A stretch of 64,000 nt of DNA from an uncultured Acidobacteriota bacterium (GTDB taxonomy: Bacteria > Acidobacteriota > Terriglobia > Bryobacterales > Bryobacteraceae): the NCBI GenBank assembly GCA_902826685.1, contig CADEFT010000014.1, forward strand, positions 62,001 to 126,000. Reading direction: 5' to 3'. The translations under genes were made by a program, and so were the position numbers. The notes under the pieces are model-generated. The model had not been told where the DNA came from. It searched no databases and was given only the letters and a program-made list of their open reading frames with translations. How positions within the stretch are numbered: position 1 is the first letter of the stretch; every line of letters starts with the position of its first letter. Below, one piece after another: positions 1 through 10,600 of this stretch.

Positions 1-11
1 GCGTGGCATGG

Positions 12-1226
12 TCAATCGCGCAGCATCTTTCCCGGTACGCTGTTGAACTCGCCCGAGCCCGGCTCAAATGGGTAGCGCGCCTTGATCTCATCGGTCAGAA
101 CGATGCCGAGTCCCGGCCGGTCCGGCGGCACGACGTATCCATCCCTCATCGCGAACGCTCCATCGAGCAGATCGCCGTGCAGACCGGCGAAATCGGGCGG
201 AATTTCGAGGATGCAGGTATTGGCGGCGGCGAAGCCGCAATGCACGTTCTGCATCAGAGACCCGGCCGCGCCCCAGGCGTGTGTCGCCACGGCGCGCCCG
301 CGCGCTTCGAGCATCGCGGCCACACGCATAAACTCGCCAAGACCGCCGGTGTACGACGCATCGGGCTGGCCGATATCGAATGCATCCTGTTCCGAGAAGA
401 CGCGCCACTCATATTGAGCGGTGAGACATTCTCCACCCGCCACCGGAACCGCGGTGCGGCGGCAAAGCTCGCCGTAACTCCACGGATCGGTGTAATGCAG
501 AGGCTCTTCGAGGAAGAAAAGGTTGTAGGGCTCGACGGCCCGGCAGACCGCCTCCGCCGTTTCGAGCTTCCACGCGGTGCCGGTGCTGTTGCCCATATGC
601 CCATCGAGCATCAGCCGCACGTCCGGGCCGCAGTGGCGGCGCAGGAAAGCGATCTTGGCGCCTTCGAAATCGGCGGCCTCGGCCGGCTCGATGGGCGAAT
701 ACCAGCCCTCGGCGGGTGAGTAAGAACCGGTGGCGACCTTGAATCCGCGAAAGCCGAGCGAGAGGTAGTAATCCGCTTTTTCCGCCAGCCGCTCCAGCGG
801 ATAGTTGGAAGGACCGCCGGTGGCATAGCCGGGAAGGCGGTCATGCTTCAAGCCGCCGAGCAGCTCATAGACGGGCTTGCGGTGGACTTTCCCTTTCAAA
901 TCCCACAGCGCGGCTTCGATGCCGTTGAGCACGGAAACGCCGAGGCCCACACGGCACCAGAAGTTGCCGCAGTGGTACATGCGGCGCCACAGCTCTTCGA
1001 TGTCATCGCCATCGGAACCGATCAGGATAGGCGCGAAGAAATCCACAATGGCGGGCACGGCTTCCGGGCAGAAATAGCCCGCATAGGTTTCGCCGATGCC
1101 CGTTAATCCGCTATCGGTGTGAATCTCGAGGAAGGCAGCCGAGCGCCGCCGGCGCGCTTCCCGCAGAAAGCGGTCGTTGGTGGAGGGACCGGTCAGCAGA
1201 GTGGTGGTGACGTTGGTGATCTTCAT
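12..1226 (-). CDS. Enolase-superfamily dehydratase (mandelate racemase/muconate lactonizing type)
   Basis: About 404 residues, the normal size for sugar-acid dehydratases of the enolase superfamily, which abstract an alpha-proton from a carboxylate substrate with Mg2+. Visible features are the three acidic metal ligands in order, RLMLDGHMGN (Asp), FFLEEPLHYTD (Glu) and VAGGECLTAQ (Glu), and a late His in VATHAWGAAG that fits the general acid/base. The start is the ATG at 1226 (MKITNV), whose ATGA overlaps the TGA of the upstream aldolase gene; the longer reading upstream has no homology-like sequence. It is the last gene of the six-gene coupled operon 12-7632. The DHDPS-family neighbour suggests a route in which a sugar acid is dehydrated and then cleaved. 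The exact substrate cannot be read from the sequence. Confidence 0.87.
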   Translation of the reverse strand: MKITNVTTTLLTGPSTNDRFLREARRRRSAAFLEIHTDSGLTGIGETYAGYFCPEAVPAIVDFFAPILIGSDGDDIEELWRRMYHCGNFWCRVGLGVSVLNGIEAALWDLKGKVHRKPVYELLGGLKHDRLPGYATGGPSNYPLERLAEKADYYLSLGFRGFKVATGSYSPAEGWYSPIEPAEAADFEGAKIAFLRRHCGPDVRLMLDGHMGNSTGTAWKLETAEAVCRAVEPYNLFFLEEPLHYTDPWSYGELCRRTAVPVAGGECLTAQYEWRVFSEQDAFDIGQPDASYTGGLGEFMRVAAMLEARGRAVATHAWGAAGSLMQNVHCGFAAANTCILEIPPDFAGLHGDLLDGAFAMRDGYVVPPDRPGLGIVLTDEIKARYPFEPGSGEFNSVPGKMLRD

Positions 1227-2140
1227 GCGAGCCAGTCCGCGTACTTGGCGTGCAGAATGCCGCGGCACTCTTCAAAGACTTCTTCGGAGAACGTGTCGTA
1301 AGGCGATAACAGACGCAGAGGCATCGGGACGCCGCCCAGCCGCACGAGAGCTTTATCGTAGGCTCCGTCCATCAGGCCCTGGCGCCGCATGGGTGCGATG
1401 ACGTCTTCCACCACGCGCAGATACTCGGCCTGAAAGGGGAACAGCTTGTCCCATTGTTTCGAGAGGGCGTATTCAAAGAGCCGGTGAGTCTGCTTCGGGA
1501 AGAGCGGTCCGAAGGAAGACAGCAGGGAACACTCGCCGTGCAGGCAGCCGGTTGGGAACATGGCTTCGCCCAAGAAATGCTGCAAATCGGGCGCGTGGCG
1601 CAGCAGATCCATGGTGCCGTGAACCGTGGTGCCAGTGTTCTTGGTGGCGGCCAGATTGGGCACGGCATCGGCGATGCGGCGATATTCCACGCCGGTGAGA
1701 ACGCGCTTGGTTCGCGCCAGGTTGTAGTGCAGAAACCGGCAATCGGGATGGGGCAGGCAAACGTCGCGAAAGAACCGCATCGTCTCGTTGTCGTTGAGCG
1801 CGCCCCAGCTTGGCAGGGAGATCTGGAACGTACGGAACCCGAGCGAATAGGCGATGCGCAGCCGCTCGTGGACCTGAGCGGTCGAAAGCGCGATGAGTCC
1901 GATCTGTGCGTGAACGCCTTCGCCGCGCGTCTCTTCGCGAAAGACTTCCGCCACGCGAGTGAAGCGCGGCAGATCGACGGCGTAGCCTTCGCCCGCCGTT
2001 CCGAAAGTATAGACGTGGCGAAAGCCGGAGGCGAGGGCATGCCGCACCTGCTGCCGGAACACGTCTTCGAGCAGATTTTCCTGCTCATCCCAGGGAACTT
2101 CGCAACTGATGAGGATGGCTTGGGGATAGCGGATGTTCAT
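1223..2140 (-). CDS. Dihydrodipicolinate synthase/N-acetylneuraminate lyase family protein
   Basis: About 305 residues, typical of the Schiff-base class I aldolase family (DapA/NanA/KdgD). The TFGTAGEGYAV segment matches the family G-T/A-x-GE loop, the catalytic Tyr lies in FLHYNLART, and the Schiff-base Lys is in LAATKNTGTT. The ATG at 2140 overlaps the stop of the upstream FG-GAP gene as ATGA, so the upstream open extension is not part of the gene. With two sialidase-like proteins and an enolase-superfamily dehydratase in the same transcript, a lyase acting on an acidic sugar or 2-keto acid is more likely than lysine synthesis, but this is inference. No nanE/nanK-like gene is present, so true sialic acid use is not shown. 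Confidence 0.85.
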   Translation of the reverse strand: MNIRYPQAILISCEVPWDEQENLLEDVFRQQVRHALASGFRHVYTFGTAGEGYAVDLPRFTRVAEVFREETRGEGVHAQIGLIALSTAQVHERLRIAYSLGFRTFQISLPSWGALNDNETMRFFRDVCLPHPDCRFLHYNLARTKRVLTGVEYRRIADAVPNLAATKNTGTTVHGTMDLLRHAPDLQHFLGEAMFPTGCLHGECSLLSSFGPLFPKQTHRLFEYALSKQWDKLFPFQAEYLRVVEDVIAPMRRQGLMDGAYDKALVRLGGVPMPLRLLSPYDTFSEEVFEECRGILHAKYADWLA

Positions 2141-4524
2141 GGTTCGGTGATGGTGTGATAGCGGCCGGGCGCAAGGCCGGAGACACGCTGGATTTGCCCG
2201 GAAGGCCAGCGGATTTCGAGATCGCTTGGGTTCGTTTCCCCATTTAGGCCAAAGACCAGGCGGCGGTCGTGGGAAGCGAGAAAGCTGCCGCCTCCGGCGA
2301 TCCAGCGGGTCATCTTGCCCAGAGTGACTTTGGCGCCGATGGCGTCGCGATTGGACCGGGTGCCGCGTAATTCCACGCCGACCCACGCGGCGCCGGGAGC
2401 CGATTCATTACGCAGCACGACCGCCGTTTCGTTCAAGGAAATGAAGGCGGCATCGACGGCGCCATCGTTATCGAAATCGCCGGTGGCAAGGCCGCGCGCC
2501 ACGTATCGCGTGGCCAGCGCGGGTCCCGCTTCCACGCGCGTGAAACGCGCCGCGCCATCGTTTGAAAGCAGCAGCGGCGGCTCGCGATAACTGACGTTGC
2601 GATTGGAGCGGGCAATCATTTCGTTCAGATGTCCGTTGACGATGAAGGCGTCGAGGTCACCGTCCTTATCGTAGTCCAACAGGCGCACACCCCAACCCGT
2701 GTAGAAGCGCGAGAGCCGGCCAAGGTTCGAACTGGAGGTGGCTTCGCGAAACGGCAGACGGCCCGGATTCAAATAGAGCGCGTGATATTCGTTGTCGAAG
2801 TTGGTGACCAGGAAGTCGGGCTTGCCGTTGCCGTCGACGTCGCCCGCATCCACGCCCATGCCGGCGCGCGCCACTCCGTCGGCGTTATAGGCGATCTCGG
2901 CCTCGAGGCCCACGTCTTCGAAGCGGCCATTACCGAGATTGCGCAACAGCAGATTGGGCGTGGCATCGCAGGCCACGAAAAGATCCTGCCAGCCGTCGCC
3001 GTCATAGTCGACGGCCACTACGCCCAGCGCGCGGCTTGGCGGCATATCGAGCGGCAGTTCGCTGAACCGGCCTTGCCCGGCGTTGCGATACAGGCGCGAG
3101 CGGCGGCCCTTGTAGGCGGTCTGCGCGCAGTAGGTTGGTTTGCCTTCGAACTCGCAGCGGCGGGTGTCGTCAAAGGAGAACTCGGCATAGTTGGCGATGA
3201 ACAGATCCAGGCGGCCATCGTTGTCGGCATCGAACCAGGCGGCCGAAGCGCCCCACTCGCCCTCGTTGCGCGCCTCGGGTTGCAGAGTGAAGGTGCCATC
3301 GCCGTTGTTGTGATAGAGGGCGCCGGAGGGGAAGCCGGTGAGATAGAAGTCGGTGTGGCCGTCGTTGTCGTAATCGGCGGCGGCGGCGCCCATGCCGTAG
3401 AAGGGCGTCGTCCAGCTCCAGGCTTCGGTGAAGCGGCCGTTACCGGTATTGCGGTAGAGCGCATGCCTGGCCGGCGGGTTCACGCGTCCGCCGTTGACCA
3501 GCAGCAGGTCCATGAGCCCGTCGTTGTTGTAGTCGAGGAAGGCGATGCCGCCGGTGGTCGATTCGATCAGGTGGCGCTCGGGCGAGAGGCCGTTGAAGTG
3601 GCGCCAGGCGATGCCGCCGGCGATTTGCCGCCAGCGCGCCGTTACGGGACGGGATGCCGGTTGTGACCGCGCGGGCGGTGGCGTGGCTTGGCGTGCGGCG
3701 CGGGCGATGGCGTGGCGCAGGCGGTCATCGTCCAGGCCGGCCGATTTGGCGGCGTCGAAGTGTTTGCCTGCCGCGATCCTGTCGCCGCGCTCCAGCGCGA
3801 GCCTGCCCAATTGATAGTGAGCTTCGGCCAGGCTGGGGTCGAGCTTCAAGGCGGATTGGAACATCGCCGCGGCGGCTGGATCCTCGAGTTTCGCCAGCAG
3901 CGTTCCATAGGCGACGCGATGCGTGGCGTCGGCTGGAAACTTCTTCAGACCCGATTCAAAGGTGGCCTTCGCTTCCGGGTTCAGACCGGCCGCCGATTGC
4001 GCGATGGCGAGGCCCACGCTCGCTTCCGGGGATTGCGGATCCAGCGCGGCGGCACGCGCATAGGCCGCCACCGCCGCGACGTTTTCCTGATTGCGGGTGA
4101 GGAACAGACCGAGCATGATGTGCGCCGGTGCCGAGTCTGGGAATCGCGTCACGGTCTGACGCGCCAGTGCCAGACCGGCGCGAAAGCGGCGTTCGCGGGC
4201 GAGTGCGGCGCCGCATTCGAGCGACGCCTTTTCGAGACGGGCTTTCAGAGTGGCGTTGGCCGGATCGAGGCGGACGGCATCGGCGAAGGCATCGACGGCG
4301 GCTTCCAAACGGCCGGCGCGTTCGAGCAGTCCGCCCAGAGCCGAACGGTATAACGGGTTGGCCGGCGCCAGGCGCGCCGCTTCTTTCAAGGCCGCCTCGG
4401 CTTCGGCGGCGCTGCCGGCGCGCGCCAGCTCGAATGCCTTTCGCGCGAGCGCCATCGCTTCGGGTGGTTCCACCTGCGCGGCCAGCCATGCCGCCGCCAG
4501 CAGGATCGCCGCGCCGCGTCTCAT
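2137..4524 (-). CDS. Exported TPR and FG-GAP/VCBS repeat protein with C-terminal ASPIC/UnbV domain (CRTAC1-like)
   Basis: 795 residues. A Sec-type leader (residues 1-24, hydrophobic AAILLAAAWLAA) is followed by TPR-type helical repeats (about 25-270) and then a beta-propeller of FG-GAP repeats. At least seven calcium-binding loops are visible, for example DYNNDGLMD, DYDNDGHTD, DADNDGRLD, DYDGDGWQD, DVDGNGKPD, DYDKDGDLD and DFDNDGAVD. The last about 70 residues (GAKVTLG, then IRWPSGQIQRV) match the ASPIC/UnbV domain. Such proteins are abundant in Acidobacteria and Planctomycetes; the function is unknown, and an extracellular or periplasmic binding role is inferred. Start ATG 4524 and stop 2137 both lie in ATGA overlaps with their neighbours, so it is translated from the coupled operon. 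Confidence 0.88.
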   Translation of the reverse strand: MRRGAAILLAAAWLAAQVEPPEAMALARKAFELARAGSAAEAEAALKEAARLAPANPLYRSALGGLLERAGRLEAAVDAFADAVRLDPANATLKARLEKASLECGAALARERRFRAGLALARQTVTRFPDSAPAHIMLGLFLTRNQENVAAVAAYARAAALDPQSPEASVGLAIAQSAAGLNPEAKATFESGLKKFPADATHRVAYGTLLAKLEDPAAAAMFQSALKLDPSLAEAHYQLGRLALERGDRIAAGKHFDAAKSAGLDDDRLRHAIARAARQATPPPARSQPASRPVTARWRQIAGGIAWRHFNGLSPERHLIESTTGGIAFLDYNNDGLMDLLLVNGGRVNPPARHALYRNTGNGRFTEAWSWTTPFYGMGAAAADYDNDGHTDFYLTGFPSGALYHNNGDGTFTLQPEARNEGEWGASAAWFDADNDGRLDLFIANYAEFSFDDTRRCEFEGKPTYCAQTAYKGRRSRLYRNAGQGRFSELPLDMPPSRALGVVAVDYDGDGWQDLFVACDATPNLLLRNLGNGRFEDVGLEAEIAYNADGVARAGMGVDAGDVDGNGKPDFLVTNFDNEYHALYLNPGRLPFREATSSSNLGRLSRFYTGWGVRLLDYDKDGDLDAFIVNGHLNEMIARSNRNVSYREPPLLLSNDGAARFTRVEAGPALATRYVARGLATGDFDNDGAVDAAFISLNETAVVLRNESAPGAAWVGVELRGTRSNRDAIGAKVTLGKMTRWIAGGGSFLASHDRRLVFGLNGETNPSDLEIRWPSGQIQRVSGLAPGRYHTITEP

Positions 4525-5681
4525 GCTCGCTGAACGGTGATGGACCGGCCGACGGATGTGTAGCGGGTGTGGCTGAGGCGAATCGCTTCGGTCGCGTCGC
4601 TCACCGAGTACACCACATACAATTCGCCAGGAGCCACTTCGCGAATGCCGGTGTAGGCCATCGTGATCGAAGAGGAAATCCGCGTGACCTGCGTCCAGGT
4701 GCGGCCCTGATCGAGGGAGAACGCGACGAAGTTGCCGTGGTCTTCGTAGTCGGGCTTGTGGCCGTAGGACATGGCGAGAATGCCATCGCTCATTTCGATC
4801 ACGTCGGGGTCGGTGCCGGCGATTTCCCGGCGGCGGCCGTATTGGCTGTACTGCCAGGAAAGAGGATAGGCGCGGGTCCAGGTGCGGCCCTCATCGTCGG
4901 ATTCGCATTGATAGATGGGATTCTCGCGGCCTGTTCGCAGGAGGCAGATGAGGCGGCCGGCCAAGGCACCGCGCGTGAGACGCACCAGCACCGGTTCGGC
5001 CGCGCCTTCCTGTTCCACCGGCTCGGCGGCGATGGTGGAAACATAGCGCCAGGTGGCGCCGCGATCGGAGGATCGCACCAGAAGGGATCGCATCTTCGTC
5101 ATCGCGCCCAGGTATTCGACGGGCGCCTTGTCCGCTTCGAAACGGCCGTAGACCGAGGCGAGCAGATCCCCATTGTCGAGCTCGATCACCGAGCGGCGGA
5201 AATAGAGACGGGAGATCGTTTCGCCGCGATCGTCCTTGCCGGAAACTTCGGCTTCGGGCATGGCGAAGCGGAACTTCTTCGGCCCATCGAGGGTGCGGTA
5301 GGAATCCACGCTTGACCAGTAATCCGTTTCAAACATTTTGCCGCCCAAATGTTCTACGTGGACGTTGAAGACCAGCAGGGGGCCGGACTTCAGCTCGACC
5401 GCCGAACCTTCGGTAATGGGCCCGGCGCCCTGGCCGGCGGGCGGTTTCCATTCCTGCCAGGTCTTGCGGCCGTCGCGGGAAATGGCGGTGTAGTGGATGG
5501 GATATTTACCGCCGGGCGGCCAGCGCACATGGGCCAGCACGATGGTGGTGCCATCGCGCAGTTGCACCAGGTAGGGCCAGGGGACGGCGGGCGCGACGAC
5601 CTGTTCGGGACCGAGGGTCAGCTTGAGCGGCTTCGGCGCGGGCCCGAGCGCCGCCAGCATCAGTTGGCGGCGTCCGATCAC
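4521..5681 (-). CDS. Sialidase-like BNR/Asp-box beta-propeller protein
   Basis: About 386 residues with several Asp-box (SxDxGxTW) repeats: SRDGRKTWQEW, SSDRGATWRYV, SDDEGRTWTRA and SLDQGRTWTQV, diagnostic of the exo-sialidase/neuraminidase-like propeller. I choose the GTG at 5681: it forms a GTGA overlap with the stop of the preceding sialidase gene and gives an N-terminus with GRRQLMLAAL, a short Tat-like or Sec leader. The upstream open extension to 5807 looks non-coding. The family includes true sialidases but also many glycan-binding or other hydrolase relatives, so the catalytic activity is uncertain. It is paired with a second, divergent sialidase-like gene just upstream. Confidence 0.85.
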   Translation of the reverse strand: MIGRRQLMLAALGPAPKPLKLTLGPEQVVAPAVPWPYLVQLRDGTTIVLAHVRWPPGGKYPIHYTAISRDGRKTWQEWKPPAGQGAGPITEGSAVELKSGPLLVFNVHVEHLGGKMFETDYWSSVDSYRTLDGPKKFRFAMPEAEVSGKDDRGETISRLYFRRSVIELDNGDLLASVYGRFEADKAPVEYLGAMTKMRSLLVRSSDRGATWRYVSTIAAEPVEQEGAAEPVLVRLTRGALAGRLICLLRTGRENPIYQCESDDEGRTWTRAYPLSWQYSQYGRRREIAGTDPDVIEMSDGILAMSYGHKPDYEDHGNFVAFSLDQGRTWTQVTRISSSITMAYTGIREVAPGELYVVYSVSDATEAIRLSHTRYTSVGRSITVQRA

Positions 5682-6736
5682 TTGGGGACCTCCCACATGA
5701 CGGCGCGCGAGGACGAGGTGGCGGGCGCATTCTGCAAATCGTCCACCTGGTAGTAGAGCGTGACGACGCTGCCTTTGCCCACTTCGACCGAGCTTGGATA
5801 GCCGCAATCGCCGTTGGGGGAATTGTCCGCCAGGATGAGCCGCTTGCTCTTATCCCACTTGCGGCCGTCGGGGCTGATCATGGCGTGAACGCCGCGCGGG
5901 GCGTTGCGCTGGCCGAAGACCAGCAGTACGCGGCCGTCGCGAAGCTGGATGAGATCGGCCGGATGTTCGCGATCCTCGGTGATCCGTTGCGGCGCCGACC
6001 ACGTACGGCCCTGATCGGTGGATTCGGTGATGGAAAGGCTGCCGCCTTTTTCCGAGCGCATGGCCGCCAGCACGCGCCCGTCGTTCAGACGCACGATGCC
6101 GGTCTCATTGAAGTGCGTGCCGAGAAGCACGGGCTCACCCCACGTTTTGCCCTGATCCTTTGAGCGGAACACATAGCTCTCATTGCCGCGCTCGTCGAAG
6201 AATTCGAAATACACCGCCATCAGTACGGAGCCGTCGGGCTGCTGCACGACTTTGCCGTAGGGGGAAACGTGGCCTTTGCCGGCATAGAAGGAATGGATGC
6301 CGGGGTCGCGCACAGGCTTCGACCAACTGCGCCCGTTGTCTTTCGAGAAAACCAGGTACACGCCGTCGAACATCCGGTCGTTGCGGTTGCCCACGAACTT
6401 GAGCCCCGATTCGTCGTAGCCGGAAGCGATGGCGTAAGCGAGCACGATGGTGCCGTCGCGCAACTGGCCCATGGCGGGGTTGCGGTCGTCGAGCGCTTCA
6501 TCCACCGCGGTCCAGGGCGCCGACCAGGACTGGCCTTTGTCGGTGGAGCGAATCAGATCGAGCCGGCCCTTGACGCCGACGTGCGGGGCGCCGGCGCGCA
6601 CCACGGCGAGGATGTCGCCATTCTTGAGTCCAATGGCGACGGGGAAATAGCCGAGGCCCTTGGTGACAATCTGGTGCGGAAATTCGGCGGCGGGCAAAAG
6701 CGCCGCGGCCAGCAGGAGAGGGAAAAGAGATTTCAT
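5678..6736 (-). CDS. Secreted sialidase-like BNR/Asp-box protein
   Basis: About 352 residues. The ATG at 6736 (MKSLFPLLLAAALLPAAEF) gives a clean signal peptide and overlaps the stop of the upstream TPR gene (ATGA). Asp-boxes are seen at STDKGQSWSAP, SKDNGRSWSKP, SKDQGKTWGEP and STDQGRTWSAP, evenly spaced as in the six-bladed sialidase propeller. It resembles its neighbour at 4521-5681 in fold but not closely in sequence, consistent with old duplication and specialisation. Probably periplasmic or extracellular, acting on terminal sugars of a glycan imported through the divergent TonB receptor. Substrate unknown. Confidence 0.87.
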   Translation of the reverse strand: MKSLFPLLLAAALLPAAEFPHQIVTKGLGYFPVAIGLKNGDILAVVRAGAPHVGVKGRLDLIRSTDKGQSWSAPWTAVDEALDDRNPAMGQLRDGTIVLAYAIASGYDESGLKFVGNRNDRMFDGVYLVFSKDNGRSWSKPVRDPGIHSFYAGKGHVSPYGKVVQQPDGSVLMAVYFEFFDERGNESYVFRSKDQGKTWGEPVLLGTHFNETGIVRLNDGRVLAAMRSEKGGSLSITESTDQGRTWSAPQRITEDREHPADLIQLRDGRVLLVFGQRNAPRGVHAMISPDGRKWDKSKRLILADNSPNGDCGYPSSVEVGKGSVVTLYYQVDDLQNAPATSSSRAVMWEVPK

Positions 6737-7632
6737 GGCAGGTTCCGGAAGTGTTCCATTGCCGCCCGGGACTGTTCGTGTTTTCCCAGGCGCGCGTAAC
6801 TGAGACTGAGTTGATACCACGCTTCCTTGAAAGCGGGGTTGACGGCGACGGCTTTTTCGAATCGCCCGATCGCGCCCGGGAAGTCCTGGGCGGCGGCGGC
6901 CAGCTTGCCTAATTCAAACAGAGCGCCTGTTTCGTTGGCGTCGCGTTTCAAAGCGCGCTCGAAAGCGGCGCGGGCTTCGGCCGGGCGCCGCAGCTTGAGC
7001 AGATTGCGTCCATACTTAACCTGATAAACGGGGACGGACGCATCGAGGCGCACGGCGTGCGCATAGGCGGCATTGGCTTTCGACAGTGCGGCCGTCGCGT
7101 CGAGAACGTCGCCCAGGGAGGCGTGGAAATCGGCGGCGGACGGTTCGAGCTGGACGGCCAATTCATACATTCGGATCGATTCCTCGTATTTTCCCATCCG
7201 GTAGGCGGTCATGCCGGAAGCGGCGTGAATGCCGGCGGAGCGCGGGAACCGGCGCCGTCCGCGCGCGAGGACATCGGCGGCTTCGGGGACGGCGTCGGTC
7301 TTGAGCAGCGTCAAAGCGAAATCGTAGAGCGTGTCGGGATTGCTTCGGCCGGCGGCAACGGCCTTTCGCAAGGCGCCGGCCGCTTCTTCGGAGCGGCCCA
7401 GGGCGTTGAGCACGGCGCCGCGCAGAGCGAGCAGTTCGTCGCCAGACGACTTGTCGAGAATGGCCAGCGCCTCAACCGGACGCTGTTCCTGAAGCAGAGC
7501 GAGCGCGAGGTTGTAGGCGGCTTCAATCGATTGGGGATTGCGCTCAAACGCTTTGGCGAAGACGTCCACCTGGCACAGGCCGGGCGCGGTTGCTATCAGG
7601 AAAACCATCGCCGCCCGAAACGCCAGCGCCAT
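6733..7632 (-). CDS. Exported tetratricopeptide (TPR) repeat protein
   Basis: 299 residues: a leader (MALAFRAAMVFLIATAPGLC) and then about eight degenerate 34-residue TPR units, with recurrent A-x-x-x-x-A-L and ending in AFKEAWYQLSLSYARLGK. TPR proteins mediate protein-protein contacts; no catalytic motif is present. It is the first gene of the six-gene minus-strand operon, reading away from the TonB receptor gene, so the 56 bases between 7632 and 7689 must hold the divergent promoters. The C-terminal stop overlaps the next gene's ATG. Confidence 0.82.
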   Translation of the reverse strand: MALAFRAAMVFLIATAPGLCQVDVFAKAFERNPQSIEAAYNLALALLQEQRPVEALAILDKSSGDELLALRGAVLNALGRSEEAAGALRKAVAAGRSNPDTLYDFALTLLKTDAVPEAADVLARGRRRFPRSAGIHAASGMTAYRMGKYEESIRMYELAVQLEPSAADFHASLGDVLDATAALSKANAAYAHAVRLDASVPVYQVKYGRNLLKLRRPAEARAAFERALKRDANETGALFELGKLAAAAQDFPGAIGRFEKAVAVNPAFKEAWYQLSLSYARLGKHEQSRAAMEHFRNLP

Positions 7633-7688
7633 CGCTCGAATATACTATGATCTATCTCCGTCGATGGCGCTCAAAGGGGGTTAAAACA

Positions 7689-10600
7689 TTGAAGTTTCTA
7701 TTCTTTCTCGTGCTGCCGCTCATGGCGCAGGTGCCGACGGCGGTGATGACGGGCATCGTCAAGGATTCGACCGGCGCGGTAGTACCCGGTGTGAAGGTCA
7801 TCGCGACGAATACAGGTACGAACCTCACGCGGCAGGCGACAACGGACGATTCCGGAACCTATCGCATTGCCGCGTTGAATCCGGGGCCGTACCGGCTGGA
7901 CGCGGAGGCGACGGGGTTCAAGAAGTCCACGGTGAACGGCATCATTCTGGAGGTGGGCCAGCAGGCGCGCGTGGACGTCGATCTGCAAGTGGGCGAAGTT
8001 TCGCAGACGCTGGAGGTGACCGGCCGCGCGGCGCTGGTGAACACGGAAAGCAACCTGATCGGCGGCGTGATCAACCAGTCGCGAGTGGTGAGCCTGCCGC
8101 TCAATGGCCGCAACTTCATGGAACTGACGACGCTGACGGCGGGCATGGGCGAAGGCACCGGCGCGGCGGCGATCGTCAACAAGCGCGCCCCGACGGCGGC
8201 CGGCATGCCGCACCAGGACAACAACTATCAATTGGACGGCGCCGATAACAAAGAGGCGTTTTTCAATAGCTGGAACCTGGGCCCGTCGGTGGACGCGATT
8301 CAGGAGTTCAGCATTCAGGTGGGGCAGTATTCGGCCGAGTTCGGCTCCGGTGGCGGAGCGGTGATTAATGTGGTCACCAAGTCCGGCACCAATCAGTTGC
8401 ATGGGACGGTGTGGGAGTTTCTGCGCAACGACAAATTCGACGCGCGCAATTTCTTTCTCACGCCCACGCAGACCATCGCCCCGCTGCGGCGCAATCAGTT
8501 CGGCGCGGCGGTGGGCGGACCCATCGTCAAGAATAAGATGTTCCTGTTCGGCAACTACGACGGGTCGCGCATCCGGCAGGGATTGTTTCGCACCGGGGTG
8601 GTGCCCACGGCGGATCAGATGCTGGGAAACTTCGCCGGGTACGTCAGGGCGATCCGCGACATCGATAGTGCGGGCTTGACGCCGTATCCCGGCAACGTCA
8701 TTCCGCGCAGTAAACTGGACCCGATCCCCCAGGCGCTGGTGAAATTTTATGCGGCGCCCAACAATCCGAATCCCCAGCAGAACTACAGCGCCAATTTTTC
8801 CAGCATCAACGATTACGATTCCGGGCTGTTCCGCTTCGACTGGCGGTTGCACAACAATCACGACCTGATGGTGCGTTATGGCATTCAGGACATTTATCAG
8901 TACACGCCCGGGACTTTCGCGCAGGTGGGCGGATTGATCGTGCCGCAGAAGCCGCAGAACCTGGCGGTGAATCTCACATCGATTCTCAGCACGCGGCTGC
9001 TGAATGAATTCCGCACCAGCTACGGCAGGCAGATTCATCGCCAGCGCGGGCAGAACTCGGGCAATCCCATTGCGGCGAACGCGGGCATTCCGTTCGCTCC
9101 AAGGGAAGGCAGCGGGGCGGGGTTCGTGGAAGGCATCGGCCTTTCGAACACGATCTTCAGCAACCTGAGCGAACAGCAGCCGTGGTTTCTGACGGTGAAC
9201 AGTTTTCAATGGTATGACGGCATCACGTGGTCGCGGGGCAAGCACAATATCAAGGCCGGCGCCGATCTCCGCCGCCACCGTGCGGATGCGTTCCTGGGCA
9301 CGCGCCTGAACAATCAATACACGTTCACCGGCCAGTTTTCGAATGACGGGTTCGCCGATTTTCTGCTGGGCGATATGGCGTCCTCGTCGATCGCACTGGC
9401 ACCAAATGAAACGGGCCGTTTCCGCCGCACCATGACCGCCTTTTACGTGCTGGACGACTGGAAGGTATCGCCGAAGCTGACCATCAACATCGGCGCCCGG
9501 TATGAGTATCAACAGGTGCCACGGGAGTTGAGCGGCCTTACGCCGACTTTCGATCCTACGCTTGCCAATGGCCAAGGCGGCCTGCGCTTCCCCAGCCACA
9601 ACAAGAACGCCGAGCCCTTTTATGGCCGCGTCCGTCCCGACCTGGGCTTCGGCTACCTGGATCGCGAGACCATCTTCAATTCCGATAAGAACAATTTCGC
9701 TCCGCGGTTTGGCTTCGCCTACCGGCCGTTTAGCGGCAACCGCACGGTGATGCGCGGCGGTTACGGCATTTTCTATTCCGGACCGCAGTTGATGAACATC
9801 GTGCAGAATTCGGTGACGGGTCCGCCGGCGCAGTTGTGGGCGGGCTACAACTCGGCGCTGGCCACTCCTACGCTGACATGGGCCGGTGATGCTTCCAATC
9901 CTAACGGCAGTCTGTCGTCGGCGATTTTCGGAGTCCTGACGGGGCCGGAGAACAACTGGATCGACGGTTATACGCAGCAGTGGAGTTTCAGCATCGCGCA
10001 GGAGGTGACGCGCAGCCTGGTGCTCGAAGCGCAGTATCTGGGGTCGAAGGGAACGCATCTGGAAAACTCGCTGGACTACAACGCGACACAGCCGGGACCG
10101 GGCAATGTGCAGACGCGGATTCCGTGGCCCAAATGGAATCGTGTGTTCGGGTTCAACAGCAGCGGCGCGGCCAACTACAACGCGCTGTTGTTGACGGCCG
10201 AGAAACGCATGGGAAAGGGATTGATGTTCAAGGGCGCCTATACCTGGAGCAAGACGCTGGCCAAGAACGGCGCTCGCTCCTCGGGCAACGTGGGGCAGGT
10301 ACAGAATCCGTTCAATCTGCGCTTGAACGACGGCTATTCGGTGGACAACGTGCCGCACCGGTTTACGGGGAACTTCCTGTATGAACTGCCGGTGGGGCGC
10401 GGCCGGTCGTTTGGAGCGGGCATGCCGAAGGCGGCCGATCTGCTGCTTGGCGGGTGGGCGGTGAGCGGTATCCTGACGCTGCACAACGGCTATCACCTTA
10501 CGGCGCCGACTATCGCAGCGGGTAACTGCAATTCCTCGCCAACGAACCTGTGCCGGCCGGATCTCAACCGCAACCCTCTATTGGGCGGCAACGGGCTGGT

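Noticed and set aside
12..7632. A complete sialic acid catabolic operon
   Set aside because: There is no kinase, epimerase or transporter of the nan set, and the lyase-like and dehydratase-like genes cannot be assigned to sialic acid from sequence alone.
7698..10496. Very long antisense open frame (about 930 codons) opposite the TonB receptor
   Set aside because: Typical high-GC shadow frame: Arg/His/Gln-rich composition and no recognisable domain, whereas the plus strand encodes a complete receptor.
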